The notes under the pieces are model-generated. The model had not been told where the DNA came from and did not search any database. It saw only the letters and a program-made list of their open reading frames with translations. This document shows positions 36,380 to 50,600 of a stretch of DNA of 64,000 nt, in pieces (position 1 is the first letter of the stretch; each line of letters opens with the position of its first letter). The stretch is from Tulasnella sp. 424. Its lineage: Eukaryota > Basidiomycota > Agaricomycetes > Cantharellales > Tulasnellaceae. Location of the stretch: contig WSUB01000003.1 in assembly GCA_019633425.1 (NCBI GenBank), forward strand, positions 251,480 to 315,479. The letters are read 5' to 3'. The translations under genes were made by a program, and so were the position numbers.

Positions 36380-37295
36380 GACGAGGGTTGGTAGGATAGA
36401 AATACGGCCGCAGAGGAGAGACGCTTGCTCTTGACTGCTCTCGCACCCCATCTGGACCCCAGTCACCCCCACCACCATTCACATGTACCCATTTTTAATC
36501 TCACCATTAACCTCCCCTCGATCTCTCAACTCAAATTCTCATCTTCATCGACGTCCACTAGAACTAGCGATCATCTTCATCATCACCATCACCCACTATA
36601 CATCCAGCACGCTCGTCGTCGTCCCTCCCAGGTCTTTTTTTTTCCCCGCCTCAGACCAGACCGGACAAACCGCTCTCATGATGGAATATGGAAGGAGAGG
36701 CTAAGGTTTGTAGAACTCCCCCCTCCGCATTATTTCAAAGGGCCATGGAGATCCCTCATTGCCCATGAGCTCTTTTTGTTCTTTTTCCTGTGACAACATC
36801 CGTCGTCTCTCCCGTCCCGTCCAGTCCAAACCGCAATCCCCGTCGGCGTCGAGGTCATGGTCGTCGTGGATGTCGGCTTTCGGGATGAGAGATTCTTGTC
36901 AAGTGACATGAGACTCGGAGTTGAGGGGTGTATGTTACCTGAGAAGGACAGGCCTCGGTGTACCAGTCTGCGGCGTGCCACTAGTCTGGGTCCGGTCTGT
37001 CAGTCGCAAGGCAGCGAGAAGACCAGAGACCCTGGTGCACACTCTGTGCACACTCTCTTTTTCTTTGCCTTGTATCATGGAGTCCCCGCTAAAATCGACC
37101 AACAAAAGCCAGTTCGTCTCCGTTTTCGCGTGTACACTACTCTTGCTTCCGCTCCACTCGTATACCCGGTCTCTCAACACTCGCCGCTCTCTAGGTAGGT
37201 CCCCTAATTCCAGCCTCCGCCAAAGCGCCCTTCCCCTCTCGCTCTTACAAAATGTTCTAGTTCCCGCCTCCTACCAACAACGGCCAACTACGTAA

Positions 37296-37505
37296 GGCGG
37301 TAAACTGTCCACTGCCACTCATACCACCCCTTTCCTCTCGGTGTCGCCCGTCGATCCCCTCTCCGACTCGCCGAACAACTCTGCCCGGCGTCTCGATGAC
37401 GTTGCTTACCGCGAGGTCGATGAAGATAACCCCCAGACTCGGGCTCTCGCTACACGTCGTAACCTCGAACCTCTGAACGTGGTCGGGCTACCCACCCCAG
37501 GATAG
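37296..37505 (+). other. Coding-like open frame, unassigned exon?
   Basis: A 70-codon frame ending in TAG reads THTTPFLSVSPVDPLSDSP, then RRLDDVAYREVDEDNPQTRA and LEPLNVVGLPTPG. The mix of acidic, Asn and Pro residues resembles real protein rather than noise. It has no internal ATG; a possible acceptor (CGTAAG at 37291-37296) would make it a terminal exon, but I could not connect it to an upstream exon. No family recognised. Confidence 0.3.
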
Positions 37506-39097
37506 CTTGCTGATAACGTTTCGGGTTGAGAGATCATCACCATACATGTCATATGTTGATTTTCAAAATTGTCTTCCTCGCATCGACGGTTCTGCCTGTT
37601 GGGGCGCAGTTTTCCAAAAAAGGCAACTCTAGTTACAATTAAACAAAAACGCGGGCCGCGTCTTGATTTAGGGCAATAAACAAAAACGGGACCCCCGCGA
37701 ACATTCTTTTTACCTCCATCTCTTCTCCCCTTGGCAATCGCAAGCGGGCTCAACTGGAAACTACCGAGCTTTGGCTCTGGCTTTTCGCTTCTCCCTGTTC
37801 TCGCCTCTTGGTCTCCGCCTAAAGTGCAGACACCCCTCCCATGGCCCCGAAAGGATGTTTTCCTCGATAATCGACACGAGCTTGATCGCAGTTTTCAAGG
37901 TACGCCTTCTCATCATCACATCCTCTAGAAACGCCTACACGCTTATATTACACCTCATATAGCATTTCTTCCGACCTCTCTCTTAGCAAGCCGGACGCAC
38001 CAATCTTCCCGCTTTTGGCTTAAAGCTCCCTTCCGCTGGGCCCCGGTCTTAACGAAGGTTCAAGGGATGAGTGCCTCCTTGTCTTGCATATGCAACTAGG
38101 TACCCCGTCCACCGTTGCTCGCGACCCTAGTTGCTGTACACAACGCGCGGGGGAGAAGAAGAATGAGGGCGCACAAATGACTGGAACCGCGATCTCTACC
38201 CTCTCGCCACGTTGACTCAGCATACGAGAAGGGATAAGGGGGAGGCGGGTCCTGCGCATGCTTCGCATCGTGAGTTGGTTCATACCACATATAACTCATC
38301 CCGTCACCTTCCCCCACTTATGTGACTCTTGAATCTTGTATCCCCGCACTCCCTTTTTTTACAACAGTCATTTTTTGTATGGCCCCGCTCTTCTGGAATT
38401 TGAGCTTATTTAACTGCGCAAAATAGGAAGATTGCGGAAAGAAGCGCAAGAAAACCACTTACAGCTCTCTTTTCATCTTTTCCCATCGCATACAAAAAAC
38501 CACCCACCCCTCCCCCCCCTCCCTTTCCCGAGAGTCCTCCGTTTGATGCGGGGGTTGGAACCGTTTTTGCGGGCCGGGAAGGACCCAACCTTTTGTTGCG
38601 AACCCGTGCGTGCGCTGCAACGACAACACTGAACTTTAAAGTTAGGCGCTCCCCGGGTTGTTGACAGGGCAGAAGATGGAACAATGTTGCAAGCGGGAAT
38701 CGTTGGGATGGCTTGTACATACCTGAAGGGGTTATCCAACTGTGGCTTTATGGACGCGGTAAGGGGAAGAAGTCTCTTGAGGGGCCAGACTTTCATTGCG
38801 ACATTGGGTGATAAGATTATTGATGGGGTCCTTTGAACGATTGATGAAATCGGTGTAGAGGTTTTCGAGTATGGTGAGCTTATGGTGGAAGGTGCAAGAG
38901 ACAGTGTGCTGCTGACTGACCCATTTGCATTTGTTACCCTTGATCAGCCGGTGATCATACTAGGTCTATTCAATTGCTCATTGTACATGCTAAGCCACTG
39001 TCAAAAGAGATATCGATTTCAATCAGAGCGGAGCTGGACGAACTCTGGCGTCGGCCCCACGGAATACGAGAGTACGACACACGCCACACCCACACAT

Positions 39098-39110
39098 GGG
39101 GGGGGGGGGG
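39098..39110. repeat. Poly-G homopolymer, 13 bases
   Basis: Uninterrupted G run following a CACACAT-rich stretch; second such tract in the window. Confidence 0.85.
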
Positions 39111-42100
39111 AACGGCGAGACGCGAGAAATTAGGGATTCCCGCCTAGACCCGAATTCCAGACTCCCCGACCCCAACCCTTCTCGCAAACCCCGACTGCTG
39201 TGCTGCTCACTTGAGTTCGCGGTCAATAGTCGCCTAAAATCGGTAAATGGGCTTACTGAGGACTTTTTTGCCGTCCCTCTCTCTTCATGGTCTTACATAA
39301 GACACGCGGTTGCTCTGGTGTCTCTCCTCCCTCTCCCACGGAGGTGAATTGCGAAATCGTACTACGCGGGGCGAGCGAGACGAGATGCATTGAACGCGCT
39401 GGGGTTCGGCTCGCTGGCTGACTGATTGGTTGGGTTGGCTGGGTGGGTAGGCTGGTACGTGGCGTGCCATGCTTAGGGTCAACAACGATCACTCGCCATC
39501 ATTATCGCTATTCGACGTTCTCCGCCTTTTGATCTGAAATTTCTCTTCCCGCCGATGGAGTGGGAGTTGATCGTGACTCCGGAGAATACGTTCGATAGCT
39601 GTTCCGGCTTAGCCTTGAACCTATTATTTATTTTTTATGATTCTTCCAGTGCGTGGAACGGTTGAGCAGGTCAGCAGTCGCGGTCCATATGGTCTCGCTT
39701 GCATGTGTGCCTCTCACACATTCGTTCATGGGTAGCGCACTTTACCCGACCATTGTTTCTCGTTGCCGTCTTGTTGGAAGGAGTTCGGCCTCGGGGTGGC
39801 TGTTCGACAAGCCGCCGCCCATGATGGCGTCTGTCTCTCCTCTCCCCCCTTCCAGCTCTAGTTCGGAGGGTTTGATATCGTCATTGATAGACATCCCCGG
39901 TGATAAATTAAATTGCGGATCGACAGCATGAACAGGGCGGCTAATAACGACCTTTCCGCCTAGGAGAGATGTGTGTTAAGAATGCCGGTGAACCCTGCGT
40001 GAAGAGCGCTTTTCTGATAAGACCCATTGCTTTAGTTGAAGCTTACACTGAGAATCACAACGTCCTGATAGTGCAATGCAGAGCAAACGACACCTCTCCG
40101 TGGACTGATCAAGGACGGTCGACATACGTCAACTGGCCTCTTTTGAATTGCTGAACATAATCGTAGACCCATCGCGCAACAGATGACCAATCAGCAGTTT
40201 TTCCATTCGTATCTGCCTGCAGGCAAGCGATGGGGACCAATAGGAAAACCATGATACCACCCCCTCGTGCGTGGTTTTTTGGTCGTTCCTTCTGCATGGT
40301 CTCGACTCCCAAGCCACGTCGAAAAATTCCCTCCAGACGTATGGGTCAAGCGTGTATGGTTTGGGCACCCGAGACGTCATCGAAGGTTCATCCCGATTCG
40401 GAACGGGTCCACGAAACCGTCCTTGTGTTGTTGTTTTCTCCGTAGTGCTCGTCGTTGAGGATGTGAGGGTCGGACGTGACTTTGTCGAGCGGCGCGAAGG
40501 GATGACTAGGACATCTCAACTCGCCGCCATAGGCCTTCGCTCTTTCGTCATCGCAAGCCCATCCATCAGCAGGTATTTTTCTTCATGTGGCGCTTACTTG
40601 CATAGATAGAAGTATTCGGGCGCTTGTGCCTTGACGATCTGCACAAAGCGTTCTGGAATGGAAGAAAGGATTGTGTACACGCAAAGGAGTCGCGTTCGCG
40701 ACATCCCGAAGCGCACGTGGAAAATCCGTTCCCAACGCTCGCTGTTACATGCCACGCAGCTGACGCGTTGCATGTTCTTCCCCTGTGCTCTGCCGTACTG
40801 TCCGGAAATGCCACGCCTTCTCACTCGGATTGCAAGAGAACCTCGACTTCCGGAAATCGGATAACTGCGATCCGCCCGGCATACAGATCATTCGACGACG
40901 GAAGGCAGCGTCGTCTAGAGAACCGAGGAATAAATTGAATTGTTTTCGAGATCGCAAAGCGTGTGGATAATTACTTGGCGAAATATGGGTGTAATTGAAA
41001 GCAAGGACGGGTGGAACCGCGCCTGGGCTATGTCGATTTCACAGATGGATCGATGGAGTGATTCGGATGTGCAGTTCCGAAACGGACCGCGTGCTGGTAG
41101 ACCATACAATTCCTTGATGACTATTGGGTAGTCGCTTTGTGAACCGCAGTGCTTGGTGAGCGTCGTCTCTTCGCGCAGTCCTGCCGCGGGTGTTGAGGTG
41201 TCTAATAGGACATATGACCCCCGGATCCCTTCGGCTGTTGCAGTCGAATTTCGCTTCGACAACGCAAGCCACCATACATGGACTATCAATTATTTCTTTG
41301 TTTCTTTGTGATACTCCAGTCATCAATTCAACACCGGTGTCCCAGGTCTTTGAGTCCCCTCGCCTCTGCTGAGAGGTGTCGGTGCAGTGTTCAGAGGCAC
41401 ATAGGGAGCTCCATCCTCCTTAGGCCTTTTTAGCCCATCTCGAGCATGTGCAAATCCATATAAGTGGATAACGTTTCGAGATTCGGGAGAGTTCGTACGG
41501 CCTGGGGCCTTCCCCGCCCGACTCCTGCCTTTTTGGGTCGACTTCTCTCCGTCGAATCAACGGTATCGTGTGGGAACAAAAGGGCAGCAGACACCCTTGG
41601 CGACTACATCTAGTGCATCGCTAATTGCAGTAATCAGACAATGGCAGGTGGAGGGAAGGTTGGGGGTTTCAAGCGGGGGCGACGGGACCCACCGTTTTCT
41701 CACATGAAAAACCCGGCGGCTGATGTAAGCCGCTCTGGTACCTGTCTGTCTTTTTCTCTCACCCCCCCGCTGAACTTTAAACGCCTGCTACGACCAAGTC
41801 CAGCCTCTTTGATCCCGAAGTAGGGGCGCTGTTGAATTCTGCCCTTCTTTCTCGTCGTGCTTCGGTCTTATCTTTTTGACAACTGACCTTGAACCTTGGC
41901 GTTCCTACCACCCCAGTGTAGTCAGGGGCGCGCCCAGGCATTTCCTTGTATGGTAGAACGCACTCTACAAAGTGGTCGACGATGGCTATGACGGGGTCCG
42001 TGTCGGCGAGAGGGTTTATCGAGAAGAGCCTCATTAAAGGAAAATTGTAAAACGCTCCACTGAACCCTTGAACTATTGGACGAGTGTCACAGATGGGTGG

Positions 42101-44668
42101 ATAACCACAAAAAATAGCTGGTGACACCGATCTGCTAAAGGACTGACATTCGAGTAACAAAAACCCGAAAGGTCGAACAACCCGTCCATCCTGGTCTTTG
42201 TAAAGCCTTTAGATATTTAAAAATCCTCCACATCCTCCACCTCGTCATAATTTCACATGCCTTTTGAAAATCGGCCTAGGCCTGTAAAACTTACAAACCT
42301 TGTTGAACCCCGCCGTACCCGGCCATCAAGTTTACTCGGTTTGGACGATCTCCGAGTTAATTGTTCATTAGCACAAGTCCCGAAAGGCAGGGTCACGCAG
42401 AGATCTCGACCTGTTGGAGCAGCGTGGCGGTGATGCGCCAGGGTAGTGGGATGAGGCGTTGCTGAACTTTATCCTCTATGTACAACCAAGCGTGGCGTTC
42501 GAGAGTATTCACACGATGGTTCGCGCGATCGCGGTGTCGATGACATATCCCCTGGGTTTTGCCGCTGGGTGAGATCCAGGCTTGTTAGAATTAGGCAACA
42601 TTCCCTCGTTCGGCTCCGCTGCGCGAACAAATCAACGCAGCACGATAGAGTCGCTTAGGAAAGAGACCGTGATGCGAGATGTCGACCGAAAATTGGACTG
42701 CGTGTTGTATGCCCTGCGATGCCCGAGATAGATCCGCTAAGCTAGGAAGCGAATAGCGAGCCCGCACGGCACCGGAATCGATCGACATACTTAGACTCAG
42801 GCTGAGTTTTTTTTTTCGACGCCAGGTCGAAGGTGAAGATTGCCGCTCCAATTCTGACGAGTCGACCAGCGCTGAAAAATAAGATGTCACCGGTGTCGGT
42901 GGCCGGGGTTCCTCTAAATCCTTTCTACAGCCGATGGCGGGATGACGCTGAAACCCGTTCACCGGCATGTCACTGCAAGGAGTAGAAATGGCCGAGTATT
43001 CTGACTAAATACGGCCCGGCAGACGAGCCGTGCGGCGCTTCCTGACTAACGATGCAACCGAAGCCGGCATATAATGTATCACCACGGAAGCGGTACCAAC
43101 CGCACAGGGGATATCTCCTAGTGACGGACCCGACACGCCAGAATTTGAAGTAAACTCGTAGACACCTTCGGCGTCTTAAATGCTTGGTTTGTACCTGCAA
43201 AGGGCAGTACCATCGGCGGAAGATACGGGACCCTCCCGATACTGTAGTTCAATGCACCATGTTGAAGATTTGGTGACCAGCTCTTGCGTTCATTCTTGCT
43301 TCTGCAGAATAGTCCAGGTCGTGGCTTAGCTGAAATTAAGCGTGGAGCGGAGTGGATTGAATTGAATTCCGGCTGTGACTGTCATGACCATGCAGGCTTG
43401 ATACCCGGTGGAGCCGCAAGGTTTTGCGACTTGGGACCCCCCTACTCTAAGGCAAAGAGGCCGACAGCACGATTATCGATTAAACTGATAGATAAAGTGT
43501 GATCTTCTCCTACTAGACACTTTCCATGGCTGGTGACGAATGAGCGGAGAAGCATTGACAACAGAAAGCCAGAGACGACGATAGCGTCGCCCGTCCTCAC
43601 AGTCGGCGTAAGCAGGAACAAAAGGCTATAAGTTACGCGTTTGCTAACAAGTCGAAGAAGCCGGCGGCCCACGTCATGAAGTTGCAATGATGGCAAAGGT
43701 TCATGATGTAGATCAGTGGAGCCTTCCGCATCGAGACGTTCCGTGGAGCAGCCGCCAAGGAAGCAGTTAAATGAAGCTGACACCACCCATCAGAACAGAG
43801 AAGCCGTTAGAATGAGGTATCTTCCGCCGTCACAAGTGACCTTGAGATGATGCGTAAGGAAGCTGCCAGACGAGAACGAATTCGATGAGTTACCGTCGAG
43901 TATACCGCAGCTGGGTGATGCTTAAGACTCGTTCGGGATCCGACATACGAGCCGGCCTTTCATGAACTGCTTAACTCTTGAATCTTGTCGGGGATCTGAT
44001 TTAGGGCTTTCGCTTCAACGGGCCTCAGTCGCTTCAACTAACCTAGACAAACCTTAGTCTGAGAATATACACATATGACCACATAGTACACGATTCCCTT
44101 CCGCTAGCCGTCGGGGACTAAGACGAGGGTCTTGAGCGCGGCCCGGCTTGGCTGCGATGAGCTGCCCGGAGACGTGATTCCCAGGAGCTTCGTGTCAAAC
44201 CTCAAGTCACACCTGTCGGTCTTGAGAGCTTGGACAAGAAGTTAAGCCTAGAAAGAGCTGGAGGAAAGGTATGATTGACTATGAACCTAGCTTAGCAGGT
44301 TGTAGTGGCTGGGAACGGGCAGTGTAGTTTTGTTTGGAAGGGTTTCTATTCAGCGTGGTTCAAGCACGTCAGCAACTTTGGGACCAACCATGAGAAGACG
44401 GGCAGGCTCGGCCATGACGTGCCATTGGCGCATGCTGCATTGCTCTTCTGAAACTCCACGAAAATACCTCCGCAGTACCCTAATTTGACTGGGATAACTT
44501 CTCAAGCGGTCAGGTGGTTGCCGGACTATGAACCAGCTCGTAATGAACCACACGATGAGGCAGCATGATTTGGTTCTATAGATGTCATCTTAGAATACGA
44601 CTACGTTCTTACTTCACTAATACAAATTACGCGCGACACCGCTCGAATGGGCCGTCTGCTAGACTTTC

Positions 44669-47600
44669 CTACCGAGCGAGGTTTTCAAGGTCCATGGCTT
44701 GCGTATTTGCGCCAGTTCTGTGTAAGGTACGGCGACGACCACCGACAGCACAACCACATTCGGGACACCTCGATTCTACCATCGCATCACCACACTAAGG
44801 ATGATTATTAATTACGTCAGCAGGAGGGTCGATTGGCTAGACGAGGGAACGAAATACCTCAGCCATACTGTACACATGCCCATTGGGGCATTGGAGGAAG
44901 TGTCCACGAGTATCTTATAGGCATTCTCTCAGCGCGTTGTATACCATAACTTGAAGCAGGTCCTCAAACTCACTAGATCCTAAGAATCTGCTCATAAATG
45001 TTTTGAGAACATCTTGCCCGGCTACTTCCGCGTAGACGACACCGTTTCTGAGCTGTGGGATCAACATGACCCATTGGTCGATGATCCTTCTCGCGGGCTC
45101 CATAAAGTTTTTGACAAGCCACGTGTCGTTTTTGTAGCCCTGAACCACGAAGAGGCGATACCGGTTTGCCTGAGAGGCCGCCTCCGCCCGAGCTGCTTCA
45201 TACCCCTCCCTCGCTTCATGCTCGAACTCCTTCAGCAGCAGACTGTTTCTTTCCCGCCCCACTTGGTGACTAAAACTCTGGAACTTGGCTTCCATCGCGA
45301 GGATCGCAGTCTTGACAACTTGGCGATATGATCGAGACTTTTCTGCGATTTCCAAGGTGAATGCCGCGTCGCGTCGGATCGAAGATAGCATATAGCTAAT
45401 GAAGTCTTCCCAGCGAGTGTAAACCTTGGATACGTTCAAACCTTTTCTACGGAGGTGATCAGAGATCCTTTGGGCGGCGTGAATGAGGAGAAAGCGGATA
45501 TGAATGGTTGTCCAGCATGCTTCAACTCGGAAGCGTTGGTCTGCCTTTGGTGTTGATGATGCGCCGCAATCTTTCTTCGCTCTCTCTAGTACCGCTTCGT
45601 CGAAGGTGAAGGGTGAAGACAATTCCTCCAGTAGGGGCGGTTCAACCGTGTAGCGGTGATGAAGCGTCGCAACTGCCGCCTCCCACGCACGTACATGCGC
45701 CGAGTTTGTTGAGGCAACAGCGCAGGCTTGATCATAAGCTTGGAGAATACCACTGACTGCGTTGTTCCAAGCTACAGCGAGGGCTTCTGGTAATTGGTGA
45801 CGATCTTTGATCTGGGAGCCAAATCGCGCTGACACGACTGGAACTGGCTCGCCTTTCGGAATGATCTCGAAATCGACGGATGCGGTGGAACTTGCAGCGA
45901 AGCCATCGGGAACGGTGAACGCGTCGTATGGAAGGTGTCTCAGTTCGCGTTTCACACTTTTGACAGCTGGATCTCCATCGTTGAATGCTGAGACGTAATC
46001 GTTCACATGACGCAACGCGCTTCGACATTTATTCGCAACGTTCTAAATAATGTTCGGCAACTCGTTAGTCAATAGGGCGCTGACTGGGAAAGCGCTCTTA
46101 CCTGTTCGGACAAATCTAGAGACGCACGTTTCAGTATTCTGCCGTACCGCTTGCTTTTGATGGGAACTCGACAAAGCGGACAAAGTGGGTGCTTCTGTAG
46201 TCCCTGAGGTGGAGTGGCAAGCTGCAGCCAACGCTTGCCTGCCTTCTTATAGTACGAGGCAAGGTTGCAAATCGCGTCGAGTGTCTCCACAGTGAATACA
46301 TGACCGCATTCGAGAGTGATGAGCTTGCTGTCCAGTCCACAACCACCAATGTCTACATCGCTGAGTGAGCTTTGCGTAAGGAAATCTACGACCTGAGACT
46401 TGACATCGTCCGGAGCGCAGGTAGGACATGTCTGGATCTCGCACGGCTCTCCACAAACTAACGGTGCCCTGACATGAGCGAATGGAACAAAGAGGCGAGA
46501 ACGAACAGTCACCCACCAGAAGGACAAGGGTGACCACAAGACAGAGTACCATTACAGCCTAAATCACAAGGTAAACGGGCGCAAGGCTATTGAAGAGGTT
46601 CAGCCCGAAGACGAGACCGGTCGAGACACTCGGACTCACCGCGCTACATACGACCGGGCAAGCATGATGGTCGCACGCCCAGTCGCAAGGTTCCATGCAT
46701 GGCACGCACGGCTCAGAACAGGCACGTTTGCAGGCGTGATGACTACAAAATTGGCGACAACGCTCTTGACAGAAGATATCAGAACAATCATGCTCTTCTG
46801 AACAATCTCCTCCGCACTGATGCTGGCAGCGAAGACCCCGCCCGCATGGATGCCTAGCATGCCGCCGGCGTTTAATATGCCCGTTGGGATCAGCTCGGTG
46901 GTTCAAGGCCTGGCATTCGGAGCAACGTGCGGCGCACGATTCGGAACAACAGGGCATGGCTAGGTCACATCGTGATTGACACTGCAACGAACGAGGATCG
47001 ACTGAGCAAGCGACTTCAACCGGATGTCCGCATGTTGGTATGGCCTTTGTGACGAGTTCTTTGCAAGGGGTATCTAGTGGGAAATCCACTTGCCAGCTGA
47101 GAGTTTTGTTCAGTTCAGATAGTCTCTCTCAAGCTGCTTCACATACCATTGCAAACGGATGTAATGACCGCAACGACGTTTCGCTTTGACGAAGAGTTGA
47201 CATTTTCCACAAGGTGCGGTGCAGAGCTTATCGCAAGGGTGACCGCGAGCGCACGTACGAAGGCATTGTTCCTCGCATGGCGGTATGGTTCCTGCAACGG
47301 GTTCTTCGCGAAGGGTGTCTGAGGGGAAATCCACTTGCCAGCTGAGAGCTTTGTTCAGTTCAGTCTAGTTCTCTCAAGCTGCTTCACATACCATTGCAAA
47401 CGGATCCAATGACCGCAAGGGCGTTTCCCTTTGACCAAGAGTTGACATTTTCCACAAGGAACGGCGCAGAGTTTATCGCATGGGTGACCGCGAGTACACA
47501 TACGAACGCATTGTGCCCTGCAGTCCGCCCGTCTATGATTCTGGTCATCCGGGTGACACTGCAATGGACAAAGATGTCCGCAGTCCAGTCTAGCATTGCA

Positions 47601-50600
47601 TGGGAGGAGACACCCGCCTGAACCGAGAATGATATTTATTCAGTAACGGAGACAGTTCTGACATAGGACTGCGTGGGTTGCGGCCATTCTCACCAGTTGG
47701 GGCATGGAGCGCTATCTGACCAGGAGCATTGATAGGCGTTATATTTTCGGGGTGCCTATAACAGGCGGTCGGGATAGCAGGGCCTATTGCTTCTTGACGT
47801 TTCAATTCTGCGATCACCCCGCGCCACATTTCGCTCCGAGCGAGGTCGCAGGCATTTCCAAGGATGTACATTCCGTCTTTGGCACGAGAGAGGGCAACGT
47901 TGGTCCTGTTTTTAGACTGGGAGAAGAGAGATTGAAGATCAACGAAAGTCGACCGGCAGCTGCTGACTAACCTTCAAGAAACCAATCCCTCTGCTCGTTG
48001 CTGGGTTCCCGCCGGAGTTCCGAACGAGCGAAAGGATTACTACTCGCCCTTCCTCGCCTAGAGGAGCCTTTTTAGATAATCTCTAGATGGCGAACAGAAG
48101 CAAGTACCTTGGAAGTTGTCCACGGTTCTCAACTGGCTATAATGCATCCATACAAGGGCTTAGATGAGCAGCACACGCTCAGGCAGCCCAACTTACACAC
48201 GACTGCTGATTTCGACCTGCTGCACGGTTGCCTCGAGACTACCAGCTCCATCGTCGTCGTCTCGATGATCTACCAGCTGTGTAGCATCTCTTTCATCAAC
48301 CACGGTCATAACTTCGCCAGCTAGCGCCTTGCGGATTTCAATGAGTTGCCCAAGATATGCGCAAAGAACTACTATGTCTCCGGTTTCGGTGTATGCTCCT
48401 TGCCTATCGGAGCTCGAGCGTCAGCTCGGCAAAACGGCCAGCACCAATGGAAAGTACCTTAGTAAATGCAGGACGAGATCTTTGATCATGTTAACTTCGA
48501 AAATATTTGTCCTCGAGACGGATTCCTCTCCAGCGCCGCGCTCAGCATGGCGGTGATCTAAGAAAAAGACATCCTTTGCCATGCCTCGGACCGAAGGCCG
48601 TGCCTTTACAGTGTCATCGTCGATCAGGGATGGATATAGGGTGCAACTAAGTGACAAGGTCAGTTGGTAAGCATGCAACGAACAGGGGCACACCGACCGT
48701 ATCAGTTCCGAAATCTCGGGTCGCATTCGGCGTTGTACATCCAGACGAGACATGCGGAGGCCAGAGGAGGACAATCTTTCCATGAGTGATCGGTCGAGTT
48801 GGTAAACCTCGCCGATATCAGGGTTATCGGCGGAGAGTTCTGGAGATAGTTGTCTCAGCATCGAGAAATCGCTTCGAGTATCGAGCTTACGGTGGTTCTC
48901 GATCCTAGGTCTTAACTGAAGTGGATCACCAATCAAGATCATATGCTGAATGGAAGGAACCAGAGCTAAAGACATGGATTTAGCGCTCAACCGCTGATTT
49001 CCCTGTTTAGAAACTCACTGGTGAGGATGTGGGCTTCGAGTACTTGACCCGCTTCCTCCACTAAGAGTACTCGAGGGGCCACGCTTCTCAGCAGCTCAGT
49101 CAACTTAGCAGCGCCTGGAATGCATTCCGATTAAGGTTACCCATACCAAGCAGAGGGGAAAGAATATTCATACCGTTCGTGGTGCAACCGATGATAACAG
49201 CATTGGCAAGGACCTCGAGCTTTGTCTGTAGGCAAAATTGAGAATTTCTTCGGGCTCGTCGTATGTACTCAAAGCGGCCATACCTTATCCTGGATTTCGT
49301 TCCATTCCGCACTCGCTTCGCGATGCCGCTCCTTCAACCGCTCGTATTCTTCTAGCTGCTCCTGTTGAGCCCCTTCAAGCATCTCCTGATTTAACCGTGC
49401 ATTGAAACGATCTCGTTCGGCCTTTGACATATTCCACATTTGTGAGTCACGCCGAAGTTGGTCAATGTTTCGACTTGTGGTAGGAGCTGGGGGTATGGCC
49501 CGGGATCCACACATCTCTTCGAAAAACGTCTCCCGAGCGTTTGTCCAGGCTGCGCGGTCCACTATAGGGGCGGCGTTGGCAGAGCCGTCTGGTCGACCAG
49601 CCCCGCGATTCTTTCCTCGCCTTCCACCTCTGCCGGCAGCTGCAGCGGAAGAATTTCCAGAACCCGTATATGTGATGAACGCTAAGTCACCCCCTTGACG
49701 CCAGAAGTCGACCAACGACTTGGGCTGATTTTGCTTATTCGGATGTTCGAAGTCGTGGTCGTGGGACTGATCGAAGAGTTCCTGGATCCAAAACGGAGGG
49801 TTATGCAGCTCGTCGTGGTGATTTGGATACTGAGACGATAGATGGATATCCAGCTGGACTGGTCGGCTCTTCTCCCCTACGATCTCGTCCATAAAGTATT
49901 TCATGGCTTCTTCGGCACGTTTCATATTTCCATAGGCTCGTCCTTGAGCTCTGTCGTTGCGAGCCTGGTTGATGTTCATCAAAATCTTGTCCAACGAGAG
50001 TTTAGCGACGGTTTCGTCGGCGGAGCGTGAACCCAATCGAACAATCTTTTTCGTGATATTCTTTTCGAGGAGTTTGACAATAATGTTGTCGAGAGCGTGA
50101 TTGGTGAAAGCGATGAGTAAAATTGGCCGAATATTGTTTGATATGAGGACGCGAAGGATTTCGATGCCTGTATAACTCTGCCGTTTCAAGATCAACTATG
50201 AGGACTCAAACGAATGAAATAACGAGTCCTACCTTTCCGGTTCCTGGGGGTCTACGTACAAATCCAGTTAGCTATGGATCCCCTCGGAAGAAAAGCAACT
50301 TACCCTTGGATTAACGACACTTCCGACGTCAAAGCATCAACCATGGCCTCAGCTTGTGAATCATCCAGACGGCTCTCTTGCTTGAGAATAATCCGAGCCC
50401 TTGCGACCGAGCTTTCGTCATGAGGACGAAGGTGTAGGTGCCTCGGTCGGTCGAACAGATTGCGAAGGTTGAAGTAGAACTGAGAATGAGCATAGGCCGG
50501 AGGTACGACCCTGGTTTGGCTGAGGTCCCCAGAGTCGAAGAGAGGAAGGTAGTTGGAGAAGGGAATCGAAGTCGGTTCTTGGGCTTTGAGAGTTTCGAGG

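Larger units (their letters stand above)
36380..44668. other. Gene-poor region, right part
   Basis: 8.3 kb from the SNF1 beta start to the 3' end of the first ZNFX1-like gene. Apart from the coding-like frame at 37296-37505 there is no recognisable gene. Notable: pyrimidine-rich plus strand just upstream of SNF1 beta (36430-36660, likely its promoter side), a 13-base G run at 39098-39110, and a TGGG/TTGG-rich degenerate microsatellite near 39410-39455. No transposon ends, tRNA or snRNA found by eye. Confidence 0.5.

Noticed and set aside
44915..44937. Apparent premature stop (TAA) in ZNFX1-like copy 1 just before the RZ finger, where copy 2 has AAA
   Set aside because: The position lies in a 60-base intron with a GTGAGT donor; the same intron is found in copies 2 and 3, and splicing gives a continuous RZ finger in all three.
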